Shown: piece by piece, positions 22,096 to 33,603 of the stretch
Layout: each line of letters begins with the position of its first letter
How positions within the stretch are numbered: position 1 is the stretch's first letter
Assembly: GCA_000181795.3 (NCBI GenBank)
Contig: CM012953.1
Coordinates: 18,468,475 to 18,532,474, forward strand
Length of the DNA stretch: 64,000 nucleotides
Direction of reading: 5' to 3'
From: Trichinella spiralis
Lineage: Eukaryota > Nematoda > Enoplea > Trichinellida > Trichinellidae
Notes under the pieces: model-generated
Seen by the model: the letters and a program-made list of their open reading frames with translations, nothing else
What the model was told of the DNA's origin: nothing
Databases searched by the model: none
Translations under genes and position numbers: made by a program

Positions 22096-25000
22096 TCATG
22101 TTGTGGACGACGAGTGAGTGGTAGGGCCTTTGGTTTCGTCGCCCTCATCAACGGCAATTCGCAGTCCCGGCGAAAGTACATCAACCTCTTCCGCATTCTT
22201 TTGAGGACTGCTTATTGCCGCTGTCGTGTTCAAATTATCATCAATAACTAGCCCTGTTGGATCCGGGCTGGCGGATTTTGGTGAAATTTGATTCGTCATT
22301 GGATTCAGCAGTTCTTGTTTTGTGGGTCGTTGCTGCGTGGTCGAATGAACAAGCATCTGCTGCTGATGATGCTTGTTCAATTCGAGCAGTGGTTGGGGCG
22401 GCGGTGGTCTGGGCGAAGAAGCCGTCTGCAGAGGCGGATTCGGCAAAAGTGTCCTGCGTACGTATCTAGGAACCGCCGGACCAGTAGGCAAAGCGAGCTC
22501 AACGGCCGGTGGCCCGGCAAAATGCGGGCCAGTGGCAACAAGCGACCGCGGTGGCAGTGGCAGCGGAACCGGCCGACTCCGTCTAATCAGCGGCTTGCTG
22601 CTGCCACCGACGCACGGGGGAGGTACCTGCTGCACGGCGAGAAGCGGCGGCTTCATTCGCAGAATGCCCGCCGGACTGGCTCGTCCGTCATTGACAACCA
22701 ATGCCATCGGCGGGCCGTCGGCCATACGTTTCTCCACGACCGTCAACGGCGCCACGGCTACACTGGCGGTTGTCGTCGCGTTGGCGCTCGTCGTAGTCGC
22801 CGTCGCCACTGTTGACGCGCTTGTCACAACAGCGGCAGCGGCAGTAGCACTGACAATGTTAGTTGTGGTGGTGGTGGTGGTCATGGTAGCGGCAGCGGAA
22901 GCAGCAGCCGGGACAACAGTAGCAGTAGTTGTAGTCGAAACAGTGACCGTAGTAGTGGTAATAGCAGAATCCGGTGCAGATGCAGGTGCAGCAGTAACAG
23001 TAGCAGCAGTGGTGGCGGTTGTTGTTTTCGAAGAATTGTCGTCAATTTTCGGAATTTTGAACCCTTTCAAACTTTTGCTGAACAGCAAACCCTCGGCACC
23101 AGGGAAAACGGACGGCAATTCGGCCACGCCCGACGACGACGAACCGACGGTCGACAATTTCGACCTGTTGGTGGCAGTTTTGGATACAGCCGCCAACGCC
23201 CCGGATCTGGGACCGCGTTGTCTGGATTTTTCCGTCGAACTTTGCCGTTTGATTTTCCGCGCTTGCATTTTCTGCTTCAACAATTCGAACTTACTCGCCG
23301 CCAGCCGATCGCCGGCAGACGCTGGCGACGAAACGCGCGGGCGTGCGGAAGGCGCGCCAGTTTCAACAAAACGACCGGCGCCAGCGCCGCGGCCGTGACG
23401 AGCCGACTTCAGCTTTATCACACCTTTCTTGATTACCAACTTGATGCCACCTTCCGGTGCGTCGGACAATTCGCCGGTCGAAGTCGCCATTGCCGTCGTC
23501 GTCGAGCAGTCGCCCCTCTTGTGTATGGTAAATTCCGACGCCGAGACGGACGCCGCCGTCGTACCACTTTTCTGCTGCTGGCTTGCCGTCGGCGAAAAGC
23601 AAAAGCCGTACAAGTGACGCTGCTTGTCGCCGGCCGAGTCGGGCACGTCCGAAGACGGGTCCAACTTGGTCGGACTGGTGCCGACTTTGTCCATCAGCTT
23701 GCCGATGACCACATCCAGTGAATTTTTGCGCTTCGATGCCGGCTTGACCAACTGCGGGGGCGGGGATGACGACCGGCTAGAGCAGGATTCGCCGGCCGCG
23801 TCTGAAAGCGAACGAAACACGCTCGAAGACGGCTGCGTCCAAGTGTTCAGCGTCGCGGCGCCGGCGCCACCACTGGCATTGGCATTGGCAGCCAGTTTGA
23901 GCGATTTCCTCTGCTCGTCCTTGCCGCCCGAAGACGAACCCTGGTCAGCCGACGACAGCGAAGACGACGCCACCGCCAACGACGACGACTCCTGTGCAGT
24001 CTGGACGCCAGGCAAAGCCGCGGCCGACGAGGAACGAATTTTCAGCGTCACTTTCGACGCCACCTCGCGCATATCAGCCGTGAACGACGCGGTCGCGGTC
24101 GCCAGGCGCGAGCGACGAGGCCGCCTGGTACTGCTGGCGCCGCGCACCAGACGCTCGGCCTTGCGCATCTCTTTCAACACCATGTCCAGCGCCCTGTCGC
24201 CGGTATTGGCGAACGCTTTCCTACAACGCCGGCGCCGGCGCATGCCGCGATTCAACAAAGCGCCCCGCACGTCGAGCCGCTCGACGCCACCTGCCGGCGG
24301 CCAGAAGTCGACATCCAACGTCGGCGCGGACGCGGATGCCGCCGCGATCGACAAATCATCAGCGCAGCAAACTGACGACGACAACGACCTGCCGCCCTGG
24401 TCGATGGACATGCCGGCCGTCGTCGTGGATCGCGTTTCGTAATCGAACACGTCTCCCGTACTGTCCGACGACCTGGACATAGGAGCTGCCAAAGCAGGCG
24501 ACGACGACGATGACATCGGCGCCGCTACCCCAGCCGACGACTGGCCATAGCCGAGTTCAATTTTACGAATCGAAGCCAAAGCGTTCATGCTGTTGTTGCT
24601 GTTGTTGTTGTTGCTGTTGGTGTTGTTGTTGTTGTTGTTGCTAGTGTTTGCGTTAGAATTGTTACTGTTAGGGTTACTGTTATTGGTGTTGTTATTGTTG
24701 TTGATGCAGCAGCTGCTAATATTGATCAAACTTTCTGCCATCGAGCCAGGAAATCTGACCGAACCAAGCACGCTGTCTATAGTATCTTGTATTGAAGACT
24801 TCTGCTCGCCGCCGTCGGCAACTGCCGAGTCGCCGCAAGCGGAGACGTGCTCCGACTGGTGGCCGTTTCCTTCGGCGCAGGATGAAGACAGTTGGCAAAG
24901 TTCGTCCAGTTCAGTCAGCGTTTCGGAAGTGCTGCTGAAATGGCGACTTTTCAAGTTTGGTCCAACCTTGCCAAACGGTGCCGCCCCTGCCATTGCAGCT

Positions 25001-27956
25001 ACCGGAGCTGGCAACTGGCCCGCCGCCGACGCGCAGCATTGCTGAGCCAAAGGGGGCGCCATCTGCTGTCTCGACCGCTGGTCGCGCCTGCCGGCGCACC
25101 GTCTCGGCGGAATCAACTCCCGCCACACTTTTGGCTTTTTGAACAAGTCAAGCAAATTAGGCCCACCTGCAAGTCTGCCGCTGCAGACAAGCAACAACTC
25201 CTCCAAAACCTTGTCCACATTCACGATCAGCTTTTGCATTTGCTGCTCTATGATCAGCGACTGCGCAATTCCACTCACACTAATCACAGCATCCGCATCA
25301 TCATCAGCATCATCAGCAACAGCAACACCATTGGCATCATCATTACAAACAGAGTATTCAGACATATTGTAATTACCATCAGGAATTGAAACAGAAGAAT
25401 GAGCAGCGCAATTCGAATCAGTGGACAAATGTAATGATCGATCACAATCAATCTGCATTAAAACCACATCGTTCTGGTGGTCACCATTGCCACTATTGCC
25501 ATCACCAGCAGCAGCAACGACAACGTTTCGTTCAGACAAACATAACAGCTGCTTAACCAACGCGCGAATTGTAACCGGAATGGACCAAACTCTAAAATTA
25601 ATCATCTCATTTATTATTATTATTATTATTATTACTGCAAAATTTAAAAATTGGTTCTCGTTTTTCTTTTAAAAAATAACAAATAACAAAACCAAATAAC
25701 ATACCGCGAGAAAACTTCATAAGCGACATCATTCAAATTCACATCTGCGTTGTCAACAACACCTCCGACCTTAACACTGATTTCGTTAATTGGCGCCAAT
25801 CGAAAAACAACTAAAAATAACACACTCATTTTTCATGGATTCTCTATTCCAATAACGGAACACATTTTATTATATTTTCTCAATTCAAAATCAAATGTCA
25901 ACATACTGTAAAAAAATTCACGCTCTCGAGGAAGTTTCACCTGACATTCCAGAATGCTTAAATCAGGCGATGGAATTACATGAATATCACGGCGAAACAT
26001 CATTTTCTGTGCAAATTGCTTTTGCGTAGTGGTGATATTGCGAATGAATGAAGTGAATATGTGTTTGAACAATGCTTCAGTGCGTAAAATAGGCAAAATC
26101 TTGTGCAGCACCTCCAAGTTGGTCCAATAAATCTTTTCCAAAACTACACCTTCTGTCAAGCATCCCTCAAGATCAACAGTGTAACAGTGCAGTTGATCTT
26201 CCAACAACTGCAAATAGAATAAAATCAACCTTCACATTCATACATGTATACATATATATATATATATATATGGATACCACAAAGGAACGCAAAACTGAAA
26301 ACCCGGATGGCAATATTTCACCAAGAATTAAATCCAATATTTTGCTCTGATTGCTGAAAGCTGGTTTAAAGCCTAAAAACATTCAAAATCAAAAATTGAA
26401 CATTTTTTAAAATAATAACACTTCAAAAAATACCAGTCAAAGCTTCAATCTTAGTCACAGAATCCATGCTAATGATCAGCTTCTCTGGAAAAATCAAAGT
26501 GAAAACAGCCGCAATTTGCATCGACAATGGAATATCATGAAATCTGTACAAAATCAATTGGTTCGATGAAATTTATAATTATTAATGAATTAATAAACAA
26601 ATAATTAAAGAATTGTAATAAAATTAACAAATAATAAAAAGTGGTCATGCAAATTCAGACATACTGGCCCAGAGCATTGACTGATTGCATACTGATTGAC
26701 AAAAATTGTTCTCCTTGAACATTTTCCATAGCGAGCTCTGCATAAATAATACTTTTGAACTTTGAAACATCCATGACATTATCAATGTCTACGAATAAAA
26801 TGAGTTTGCAAGTTTTTAAGTTTAAACTTTCATTAATTAATATCTTCATTGAATACCGTTTTGGAAAAGTTGTTTGAAATCACCAGTTTCACTGTCCCAA
26901 AATGACAATGGAGTGCAAAAAAAATACAGTCGAGGCGGGTCACCCACTTCTCGACGTCGAAAAAAATACATATCAGATGTTCGCAAATATTCAACAACGG
27001 GAAGAGTGCTGAAAATTTTGTTGAATTGCTTAGTAATATTTTAAAAAGTCACCAAAAACGTACTTGTCATTTATACGTTGCAAAGATTGAATGTGCAAAA
27101 TATTTTCCAAATTCTGCATGAATTTAAACGCTTGATTTTTGGTATCGCTGCAAAGTCACTGACAATGATGAAATATATTTCACATTCTCGAACTTATTAA
27201 AAATGCTTACATGTCTTTACATGGGATGTAAGCTGAGCAAAGACCCCACAAATGTCTTTGCAATTCAGTCCAACGTTTATCATTTATAATGTCACGCAAA
27301 AGAACACTTTCCGATGTTTGCTTTTCATGTGTGACGTTCACTAAGAATACAGAACCCGTCTCTTCAGCAGAAATTTCCAGAAAAAAGCAATCGGCAGTAA
27401 TAAAACAACTCTGGTTATTGGCAGAGCCGGGAGTTCGAACAAAAGTTAAACTGAAAAAATAAGTAAACTTCAAGAAGCAATTAATTTCCAAATGGCTAAC
27501 AAATTCTCACTTCATCTTTGTTGCAATATCTTCGAGACGTCCAAAAAGTTCATACGCTGACGCAACTAGCGAACATATTTAATTAATCATTTAATCTAAA
27601 TCGATATATCAATTTTTACCTCGTAAACCCTGTAGCAAACGTTCGTAAGATTTCGCAACTTCAACTCTGTCTTCTGCATCAAGGGGACTTCTTTTTTCCT
27701 CAAATTAAATAAAATTATCACATTACATTCAAACTAAAAAATTAATTTACTATTCTAAAAATAATTAAACTGTTCCTAAAAACTTCACTAAAAAGCATCA
27801 AAAATTTATTATGATTAAAAAGCAATGATTCTATAAAAGTATTAAATTCCTTACCATTAAATTCATTTTTGCATTTTTCAATATATCTTTCCATGACATA
27901 CAATGTTGGCTTTTCTGGCGCAGGTGTTCCATCAGCAACTGTTGGTCTTTCGACAT
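22096..27956 (-). CDS. MED1: MED1, Mediator complex subunit 1
   Basis: MED1 is a middle-module Mediator subunit that links activators, such as nuclear receptors in animals, to RNA polymerase II. Exon 1 starts at 27956 (MSKDQQLLMEHLRQK) and ends at a GTAAGG donor. Exon 2 begins EKRSPLDAEDRVEVA, matching human MEKRVVMSSGGHQHL. Later exons give DKRWTELQRHLWGLCSAY, which matches human EKNFDEFSKHLKGLVNLY. Next come ILPSGFSVLRSFV and a block with LHCYTVDLEGCLTEGVVLEK, LPILRTEALFKHIFTSFIRN matching human LNLIRHQVAYNTLIGSCVKR. The large last exon opens VWSIPVTIRALVKQLL (human CMSIPVTMRAIRRKAE). It continues as a long Ser/Thr/Ala/Asn-rich tail with KRKNSLDVVIGKLMDKVG (human KKPSLTAVIDKLKHGV) and VIKKGVIKLK. 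The stop is at 22096-22098. The last exon (about 22096-25595) is GC-rich, unlike the AT-rich upstream exons. About ten exons; some edges are approximate. Confidence 0.9.
24586..24715 (-). repeat. Poly-Asn-coding GTT/AAC repeat in MED1
   Basis: GTT-rich trinucleotides on the plus strand encode Asn runs, broken by Ser and Thr, in the disordered MED1 tail. Confidence 0.9.
26250..26272. repeat. (TA)n microsatellite in a MED1 intron
   Basis: About ten TA units lie between two conserved MED1 exons. Confidence 0.9.
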
Positions 27957-29044
27957 AATATCCAGCGCAAGAAATATTTTCTTTGTTATAAATACATTTA
28001 ACGTTTAATATAATAGAACGCCCTATTAAAAGTATACAATAAAACAATCACGACAATGCAAACATGATACGATAACTTTAAGTTTAAAACGATGCAACAG
28101 TATAATTTCTGCATAATGCTCTGCAATAACATTTTCACTGATTTCCAGAGTAAAAGAAAAAAATATTCACAATTACGACTAAAACTGTATTTCACCAATT
28201 ATATAAATTATATAAATTCATATTGAAAAAAAATGAACGACAATAAATTCTTAAAAATTATAACACGGCAATAGTTTAAACATGCGAAAGCCAGATATCA
28301 CTCAGGACCTGGTTCACAAACAGTTGAGCAACAATAACCAGACAGTATTAATGATTCACAAGTTTTAATGAGCAGCAGCTGATGTATTGCTAAATTTTTT
28401 TAAAATTTATTCAGTAAAATTATGTAGTCCTTTTACAAAACGTATTTTTATAGTGATTTTTAATAGTTTAATTTAGTTTACTTTACATTATTTGAATTAG
28501 TACATTTATTTTCCACCATTTAATTTTTGTCTATCAAATTTTTCCACTCGTTTTTCATTGCTGCTTTATTCAGTAATTTACTCCTAAAAGTGATAATTTT
28601 ACATTTATTTATTAATAATTTTATAGTTTACTAGTGTTGTGATGGTCTTTAACATGTAGCGAACGCAGACTGATCTAACAAATGTATTTGTCCAGACGAC
28701 GAAGTGGAAGAAGGTAAAGCTACCGTAAGCGGATATACACTTGAAGATCGGAGGATTACGGTAGTGCGTTGGATGAAGCAAGTGTACATTGTTGTTGTTC
28801 CTGGAATGGTTTACTCCTGGTTTTGACTTCAAAGGCACGCCGCTCGACATTTCATTGGCCTTAAATTTCATTGGTTTTCATGCCGACTAAATTTCATTAG
28901 TTGCTGTTGCGATGAGTTATATTCGTTGTCGCAAACCTAAATTTTTACTGATTGTCATTGTAATGCGTGCTATTTGTCAAATTTTGATTTCATTTTAATG
29001 GTCAGTTTTCTGATATTAAAAAATTACTATTTTATGATAGGGCT
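27957..29044. other. Region upstream of MED1; promoter expected, no gene confirmed
   Basis: The sequence up to about 28.6 kb is AT-rich with no clear motif. At 28693-28827 the plus strand has a 44-codon open stretch of normal composition (PDDEVEEGKATVSGYTLEDR...). I do not recognise it and see no supporting exon structure. The long-TIR element begins at 29045. Confidence 0.4.
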
Positions 29045-29340
29045 AGTCTGAACTCATCCGCGTCCCATTTTCCCCAAACTCCGCCCCCATTTTGTGATTG
29101 GCTGTACTCTGATAGGTTGCACACGATTGATCGGTAATTGGCTAATGACTTCTGCTATTTTATTAGCTAACCATCATGATAAGTGATTGGGTGAATAAAT
29201 TTGCCATTTGATTAGCTATTAAGCTTTGATCAAGGATTGGGTAATTGTTGTTTATCAATTCTTTTCCAAATATGGGTGCATTACCATTAAATTACCTTAC
29301 ATGGACATAAAAAAGCATTTACTATTTTTAAAACACAGCT
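29045..29340 (+). repeat. Left terminal inverted repeat of the long-TIR element
   Basis: It pairs with 31638-31927 in inverted orientation. It begins GTCTGAACTCATC and shares GTGATTGGCTG, AAGTGATTGGGTGAATA, GCCATTTGATTAGCTATT and the GGACATAAAAAAGCATTTAC stretch with its partner. Confidence 0.85.
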
Positions 29341-30030
29341 TTTTAATATATGTTGTTAGCTATCTTTTGTTGCGTTAAAGGAATTATAACAAAAACAAAG
29401 TTAATTAAAACTAATGTTTAACTTCTTTATATTTGCATATTCTTTGTGTATGCTGTTAAGAAGAGCATTTAACAAGATGCCTTGCAATATTTGAATATGG
29501 CTTTAAATAAGTGGTTACCTTAGTTAATAACATTAATGATTCTTCAGTTTTATATTTCATTGTTCACATAAAATAGTATTTGCAGACTTGAATTTTCTTT
29601 TAAATAGCTTATGCACCGTTCCGGTTGATTTATTAAGCTTAATTAGCTGCGTCAACCTTTATGCCAGCAGCATTTTACTTCCTGCTTCATAGTTTACTTC
29701 TCACTTACTCCAGTATTAGGAATCCATTTCCGCGTCTATTTTCTGTTCATTGCCGTCCAGTCCAGAAAGTCGTACCCATCAGAATTTCAGCAGGCAAATT
29801 TCGGATGATGATGTCTGATTTTGTTTTGCTCATCAGCTAATAACCCTCGAATGCTAAGCACTGAACTCAAACGCAAGATCAAAAAGGAAAATAAATTTGA
29901 CGGTTTAAATTCCATTTTAAATAATCATTTTGAAACAACATTTAGTTTTCATTTCTCATTTTATCTACAATTGAAGATCAACTTTGATATTTCTGTGGCA
30001 CCCATGCCTTTTGTTGATGTTGACAGAAGA

Positions 30031-30722
30031 TTATTAATCACACACAAATGATGACATCAAACAATGCGATGTCCACTAATGAGTGAATTTGAAGCAGCTT
30101 TAACAGCTTTTCTGCTTGGTGCTGTTCATCACTTTCTGCTTTCGAAGCGCTTGACTTTTATTTATCCATCCGAGTTTAAAATTAAAAATACCGTTCAAAA
30201 GAAATGTCAGCTAACAGTTGCTTTCAGTCGTCATATAAATTACCTTCTTAGCTAACAATTAAGGTTCTTTTCTGTTTGACAGATATTGCTCTGATGAAGG
30301 CTAGTTGAAGGCTATTTAAGTACAAAGGGAAAATCTAAAATTGGTAAATTGTCTACAGCTGCAGTTTTCAGCTAAAACTAGGAGTGGTGATTGCTGAATG
30401 TTAGCATCGAAACAATTTTTCTGATTTTACCTGCCTGTTCTCTGAAAATGTGTTTAGTTCACAAAAGAATTTAATCTTTCCAATCTTTCTTTTGCTTCTC
30501 TTCACAAGAGTTCTTGTTTTTCTTCTTATGTTTCATTTAAATAAAAAATAAAATAAAATCTGTACTTGTAATCTGGTTTAAAATAGAAATTTGTGGTTAT
30601 ACATTTTGTGTAAATTGTATTAAATTTCTCTTCCAATATCTAAAGTAAACCTACTACTGGGTTGATTAAACATTCAAGTTGCAATTCTTGTATTACTATG
30701 GTTCAACATTCCAGATCAAAAA
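30031..30722 (+). repeat. Diverged direct repeat R, copy 1 (inside the long-TIR element)
   Basis: Similar over about 0.7 kb to 32494-33267. Shared landmarks include GACATCAAA.AATGC.ATGTCCAC near the start and TTCAACATTC.AGATCAAAA-like sequence at the end, with the ~85 bp block between. Divergence is high with indels, so the duplication is old. Confidence 0.75.
30307..30390 (+). repeat. Shared ~85 bp block, copy B
   Basis: Reads GAAGGCTATTTAAGTACAAA through GCTAAAACTAGGAGTGGTGA. The last ~18 bases are almost identical to copy A at 8962-9045. Confidence 0.7.
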
Positions 30723-31637
30723 ATATCTGTTTCATTTCGAAATGATTTTACCAAACAAAACTGAAAGCAAAGAAAATTTTTTTGCTCTGTTGCCATCGTA
30801 AAAAGTCATTACATGTCAAATTATGAAAACAATTAATGACTTAGATAAACATGTTTATTTAACATCTCTTTGTTCAGTTATCTCTTCTTCAGGCTGTTCA
30901 TTTGTTACTTCTGTATTTTTGTAGAACAATGCAATTGGATAATAAAGATATTTAATTTGTATAAAACAAGACTGTCAATTCTATTTTTCATTTATTTTAC
31001 TCCCCAGTGCATATTATTAGCTTGTGCTATTTTCCGTGTCGTAGGTTTGAGATGTGTTTTCGAATGATGAGAATAAATAATAATGAATTTCAGTTTGTAT
31101 CTCAAAGAACCGACATAAGTCAATACACAAAGGGAGATGCCACACGCTCAAGTGCATTAATCATAATGACAAATATGGGTTGTGAATAAACATACAAACA
31201 ATGGCTTAATGTAGCACATTATTATTGAAATATTACAGCTAATCCATTTTTTCAACATAACGATTAGTTGGTTGCCGTGGAACAGTGTCTACAACTTTAG
31301 AAATGGATTTTTTCCACGTTATCCATGTATTGCCCATCTTGCCCATGGTATATATTGTAATAAAGTTCAGATTTGCTTGTTGTTGTAAAATGGAAATTTC
31401 TGTGCTATACATTTGCTCAGTTCTGAAGCGCTTATATCGAATAGCAGAAAAGTTTCTGCGAAAACAGTCTGTTGATCAGCATAGATGTGAAGAAGTAAAA
31501 TGCAAAAGCAAACTTACAAGAATAAAATTAAGGAATAAGATAATCTTTTGTTAACAGTGAAATGTAAAACGCAAAAACTTTTTAAAAGCATCATTTGCAA
31601 AGTCTAAAAACAAATATACACATTTTCAGGTTATAAC

Positions 31638-31927
31638 TAAAAGCTTTTTCTTTAAAACATAGTAAATGCTTTTTTATGTCCATATAAGGTATTTTAATGG
31701 TAATGCACCCATATTTGGTGAAGATTTGATAAACAACAATCATCCAATCCTAGATCACAGCTGAATAGCTAATCAAATGGCACAGATATTCACCCAATCA
31801 CTTATCAGAATAATTAGCTTATAAAATTGCAGAAGTTAGTAGCTAATTACCGAACAATATCCATACAACCAATCAGCGACCAGCCAATCACAAAAATGGG
31901 TTGAATTATTGCCGATGAGTTCAGACC
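31638..31927 (-). repeat. Right terminal inverted repeat of the long-TIR element
   Basis: Inverted partner of 29045-29340, ending GATGAGTTCAGACC at 31927. Confidence 0.85.
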
Positions 31928-32283
31928 AATTAATGATTTAATGAAATTCAGTATAATGGTGAATTCACGTGATCTTTCTTACTAATAGCATCCGTAACTT
32001 CTAAATTTTTACACATTGCACACCTGCACCGTATTTTAACCTTCACCAAAGTTAACTAATATTTTATAACAATGGACACATGTTGTACACTGAGAATATA
32101 CTTTGGAACAGCCACACAATATTTTTTCTGTTTGCGGGTATGCTTCAGTTTATATGCCCTTCCTTCAAAAACAAGGGACAGTCCACCGCAACGGTTACTT
32201 ACAACACGCAATTCAGAATTATCGGATGTAAAGATTATACACAGAATACTAAAAGAAAAGAAAATTTTCTTTTAATTGAGACC

Positions 32284-32559
32284 TTAAACATTGTTCATAA
32301 GAATGTCATCCATTCTGATTCTGGCACGGGACCCGTTTAACATCATAAATGTCAACCCTCTCCTACGGTTTTTAATTGAATGTTTTGCTTGTTCAAATTC
32401 GTTATCTGGATTCAGTGTCCACTTCCAGGAATGATATGATGTAGAAAAATCGATAATCTGTCTCAAAAATCTGGAATGTGGCACCAACAGTTTTAATTTA
32501 TCCACAAATGACAAACCAAAGCTGACATCAAAGAATGCAATGTCCACCGCCCTGTGCAT
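32284..32559 (-). CDS. Unrecognised 91-codon ORF, probably transposon-derived
   Basis: The frame reads MHRAVDIAFFDVSFGLSF at its start and RRRGLTFMMLNGSRARIR near its end. Composition is normal rather than repeat-driven. It overlaps the start of repeat copy R2. The first part can be followed, out of frame in places, in R1 on the same strand (VDIALFDV), so it was probably part of a protein carried by a repeated element. I do not recognise the family. It is more likely a fragment than a host gene. Confidence 0.3.
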   Translation of the reverse strand: MHRAVDIAFFDVSFGLSFVDKLKLLVPHSRFLRQIIDFSTSYHSWKWTLNPDNEFEQAKHSIKNRRRGLTFMMLNGSRARIRMDDILMNNV

Positions 32560-33267
32560 TGAAGAAGGTTCAACAGCTTTCTGCCTATTGCCATTTATTG
32601 CTTACTTTCTGTTGGCATCATCAAAGTGCTTTACTTTTATTTTTCCGCGTTCATAAATACTGTTCAAAAGAATGTCAACCAAAGCTGCTTTCACTCGTCA
32701 TATTAATTAACTTTTACCCAGCAATTATTTAAGATTTATGCATTAGATGCTTTTCAGTTTGTCACAAATTTGTTCTGATGCAGTAGCTAAAGGCGATTTT
32801 AATACAATGGCAAAATCAACAACTGACAAATTGCCCACGGCTGCATTGGCTCATTCATATTTAGCTGGAACTGGCATTGGCGATTTTTGAATGTTAACAT
32901 CGAAATATGTTTCAAATTTCAGGCTGACTGTTCTCTGAAAATCTTTCTGCTAGCAATCAAAGAATTTTACTTTGAAACTTCACAATATTTCATTCTCTTT
33001 AACCTGTGTTATTTATTTATTCCTTTCCTACGTTTTATTTAAATAAAAAATTAAAAATCTGCAGTATTATTTACAAATAAAAAAAACAAATTTATTTATA
33101 AATTTAGTGTAAATTGTCAACTTTGTTTCTTAAAATCTGAATTAAACCAACTAGAGAGTTGTTGGTGATCATTTAAGTTGTCATTACTTTTCAATTCCAT
33201 TTGCAACTTTTCAACTTGTAATTCAATGATTCAATGATAATTAATGTTCAACATTCAGGATCAAAAG
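32494..33267 (+). repeat. Diverged direct repeat R, copy 2
   Basis: Matches 30031-30722 in the same orientation with indels. It lies outside the long-TIR element and so records a second, truncated member of the same family. Confidence 0.75.
32788..32875 (+). repeat. Shared ~85 bp block, copy C
   Basis: Reads AAAGGCGATTTTAATACAAT through TTTAGCTGGAA. It aligns best with the inverse of copy D (33520-33603). Confidence 0.7.
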
Positions 33268-33519
33268 CAGCTAGCTCTTAGGGTTTATTGTTGTTGTTGT
33301 TGTTGTTGCATATTCAAATTATTTTATATAACAAGTGAATGTCGAACAAAATTTTTCATACAAACAACCGACCTCATCGGCATGTAAAAAAAGCATAAAT
33401 GAATGTTTCAAAAGAAAGAAACTTGGTAAAGATTAAAGTAAAATTCTTGAAAAGATTTGAATAAAAAACACTTCCATACTAAAATCAGAAAATTAATCAG
33501 ATGCTAACAATTTAGCAGT

Positions 33520-33603
33520 TGTCACTCATTGGTTTAGCTGGAAAGCTGCAACTGTGGACAATTTGTCAATTGTTCATTTTCCCTTTGCATTAAAATCGCC
33601 TTT
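33520..33603 (-). repeat. Shared ~85 bp block, copy D (upstream of MULE 2)
   Basis: Its inverse reads AAAGGCGATTTTAATGCAAA and continues in register with copies A-C. Relative to the coding strand of MULE 2 it has the same orientation as copy A relative to MULE 1. Confidence 0.7.

Larger units (their letters stand above)
29045..31927. mobile_element. DNA transposon remnant with ~290 bp terminal inverted repeats
   Basis: The left end (29045-29340, AGTCTGAACTCATCCGC...) and right end (31638-31927, inverted GGTCTGAACTCATCGGC...) match as inverted repeats at roughly 80% over about 290 bp. The match includes the well-kept block ATATGGGTGCATTACCATTA. Ends this long are typical of MULEs. No intact transposase lies inside, and no target duplication is convincing. 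The interior holds one copy of a ~0.7 kb repeat (30031-30722) and the ~85 bp block also found beside both MULE genes. I infer an old non-autonomous MULE-type element. Confidence 0.7.

Noticed and set aside
22257-25389. Several long plus-strand frames (up to 341 codons) opposite the MED1 last exon
   Set aside because: They are shadows caused by the GC-rich codon pattern of MED1. Their translations are repetitive Val/Ala/Arg or Ser-rich and have no domain.
27742-28047. 101-codon minus-strand frame as the MED1 N-terminus
   Set aside because: Another frame in the same stretch gives MSKDQQLLMEHLRQK with a GTAAGG donor and matches the MED1 N-terminus, so this frame is a shadow.
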